NCBI GenBank assembly: GCA_017380955.1
Contig: JAFOCZ010000188.1
Coordinates: 1-5,575 of the forward strand
Length of the DNA: 5,575 bases
Reading direction: 5' to 3'
From: Alistipes sp.
GTDB taxonomy: Bacteria; Bacteroidota; Bacteroidia; Bacteroidales; Rikenellaceae
Below, piece after piece: positions 5,552 to 5,575 of the stretch. How positions within the stretch are numbered: the stretch's first letter is position 1; each line of letters begins with the position of its first letter. Under the pieces are notes generated by a model that was not told the DNA's origin, searched no databases, and saw only the letters and a list, made by a program, of their open reading frames with translations. Position numbers and translations under genes: made by a program.

Positions 5552-5575
5552 AAAAAAAAGACTGCCCTTGCGGAC
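5552..5575 (-). terminator. Intrinsic terminator of a gene beyond the right edge (cut off)
   Basis: On the minus strand the window opens with GTCC-GCAA-GGGCAGTC followed by eight T residues (5559-5552). The visible TCC/GGG pairing around a GCAA loop needs only CAGTC beyond base 5575 to complete a stem. Its design (GCAA tetraloop, T7-8, then G) matches the complete terminator at 938-976. It implies a minus-strand gene or RNA ending just outside the window and isolates gyrA from upstream read-through. Confidence 0.65.

Overview
The window looks like chromosomal DNA from the order Bacteroidales. The evidence is two promoters of the Bacteroidota type (TTTG, about 20 bp, then TAnnTTTG), AT-rich start regions without Shine-Dalgarno sequences, and an exported protein whose predicted mature N-terminus is Gln, as in the Bacteroidota 'Q-rule'. 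A Rikenellaceae/Alistipes-like host is my guess from overall style and cannot be proven from this sequence alone. All recognisable genes lie on the minus strand, so the transcription order runs from the right end of the window to the left.

Layout from right to left: (1) 5552-5575 is the cut-off end of an intrinsic terminator belonging to a gene beyond the right edge. (2) 5223-5548 is non-coding. It holds a 7-bp pyrimidine tandem repeat, a 10-bp-period G/C-skewed repeat with a canonical G-quadruplex motif, and a stretch with only small inverted repeats. (3) A gyrA promoter (5191-5222) is followed by an AT-rich hairpin expected at the very 5' end of the gyrA mRNA. (4) gyrA (2546-5116) encodes complete DNA gyrase subunit A. 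(5) After a 29-bp gap with no visible terminator comes an exported tetratricopeptide-repeat protein (1167-2516), probably on the same transcript. (6) 938-1166 holds a strongly folded element with 6S-RNA-like architecture, followed by a clear intrinsic terminator. (7) A separate promoter (888-919) drives a class-3-type aldehyde dehydrogenase gene, whose 3' end runs off the left edge.

gyrA is housekeeping: it introduces negative supercoils together with GyrB encoded elsewhere. The TPR protein is an envelope protein of unknown job that appears to be carried on the gyrase transcript. The aldehyde dehydrogenase is an independent metabolic unit. I found no convincing undescribed multi-gene system. 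The items most worth following up are the 6S-like RNA candidate between the TPR gene and the aldehyde dehydrogenase, and the repeat-rich, potentially topology-sensitive region upstream of gyrA.
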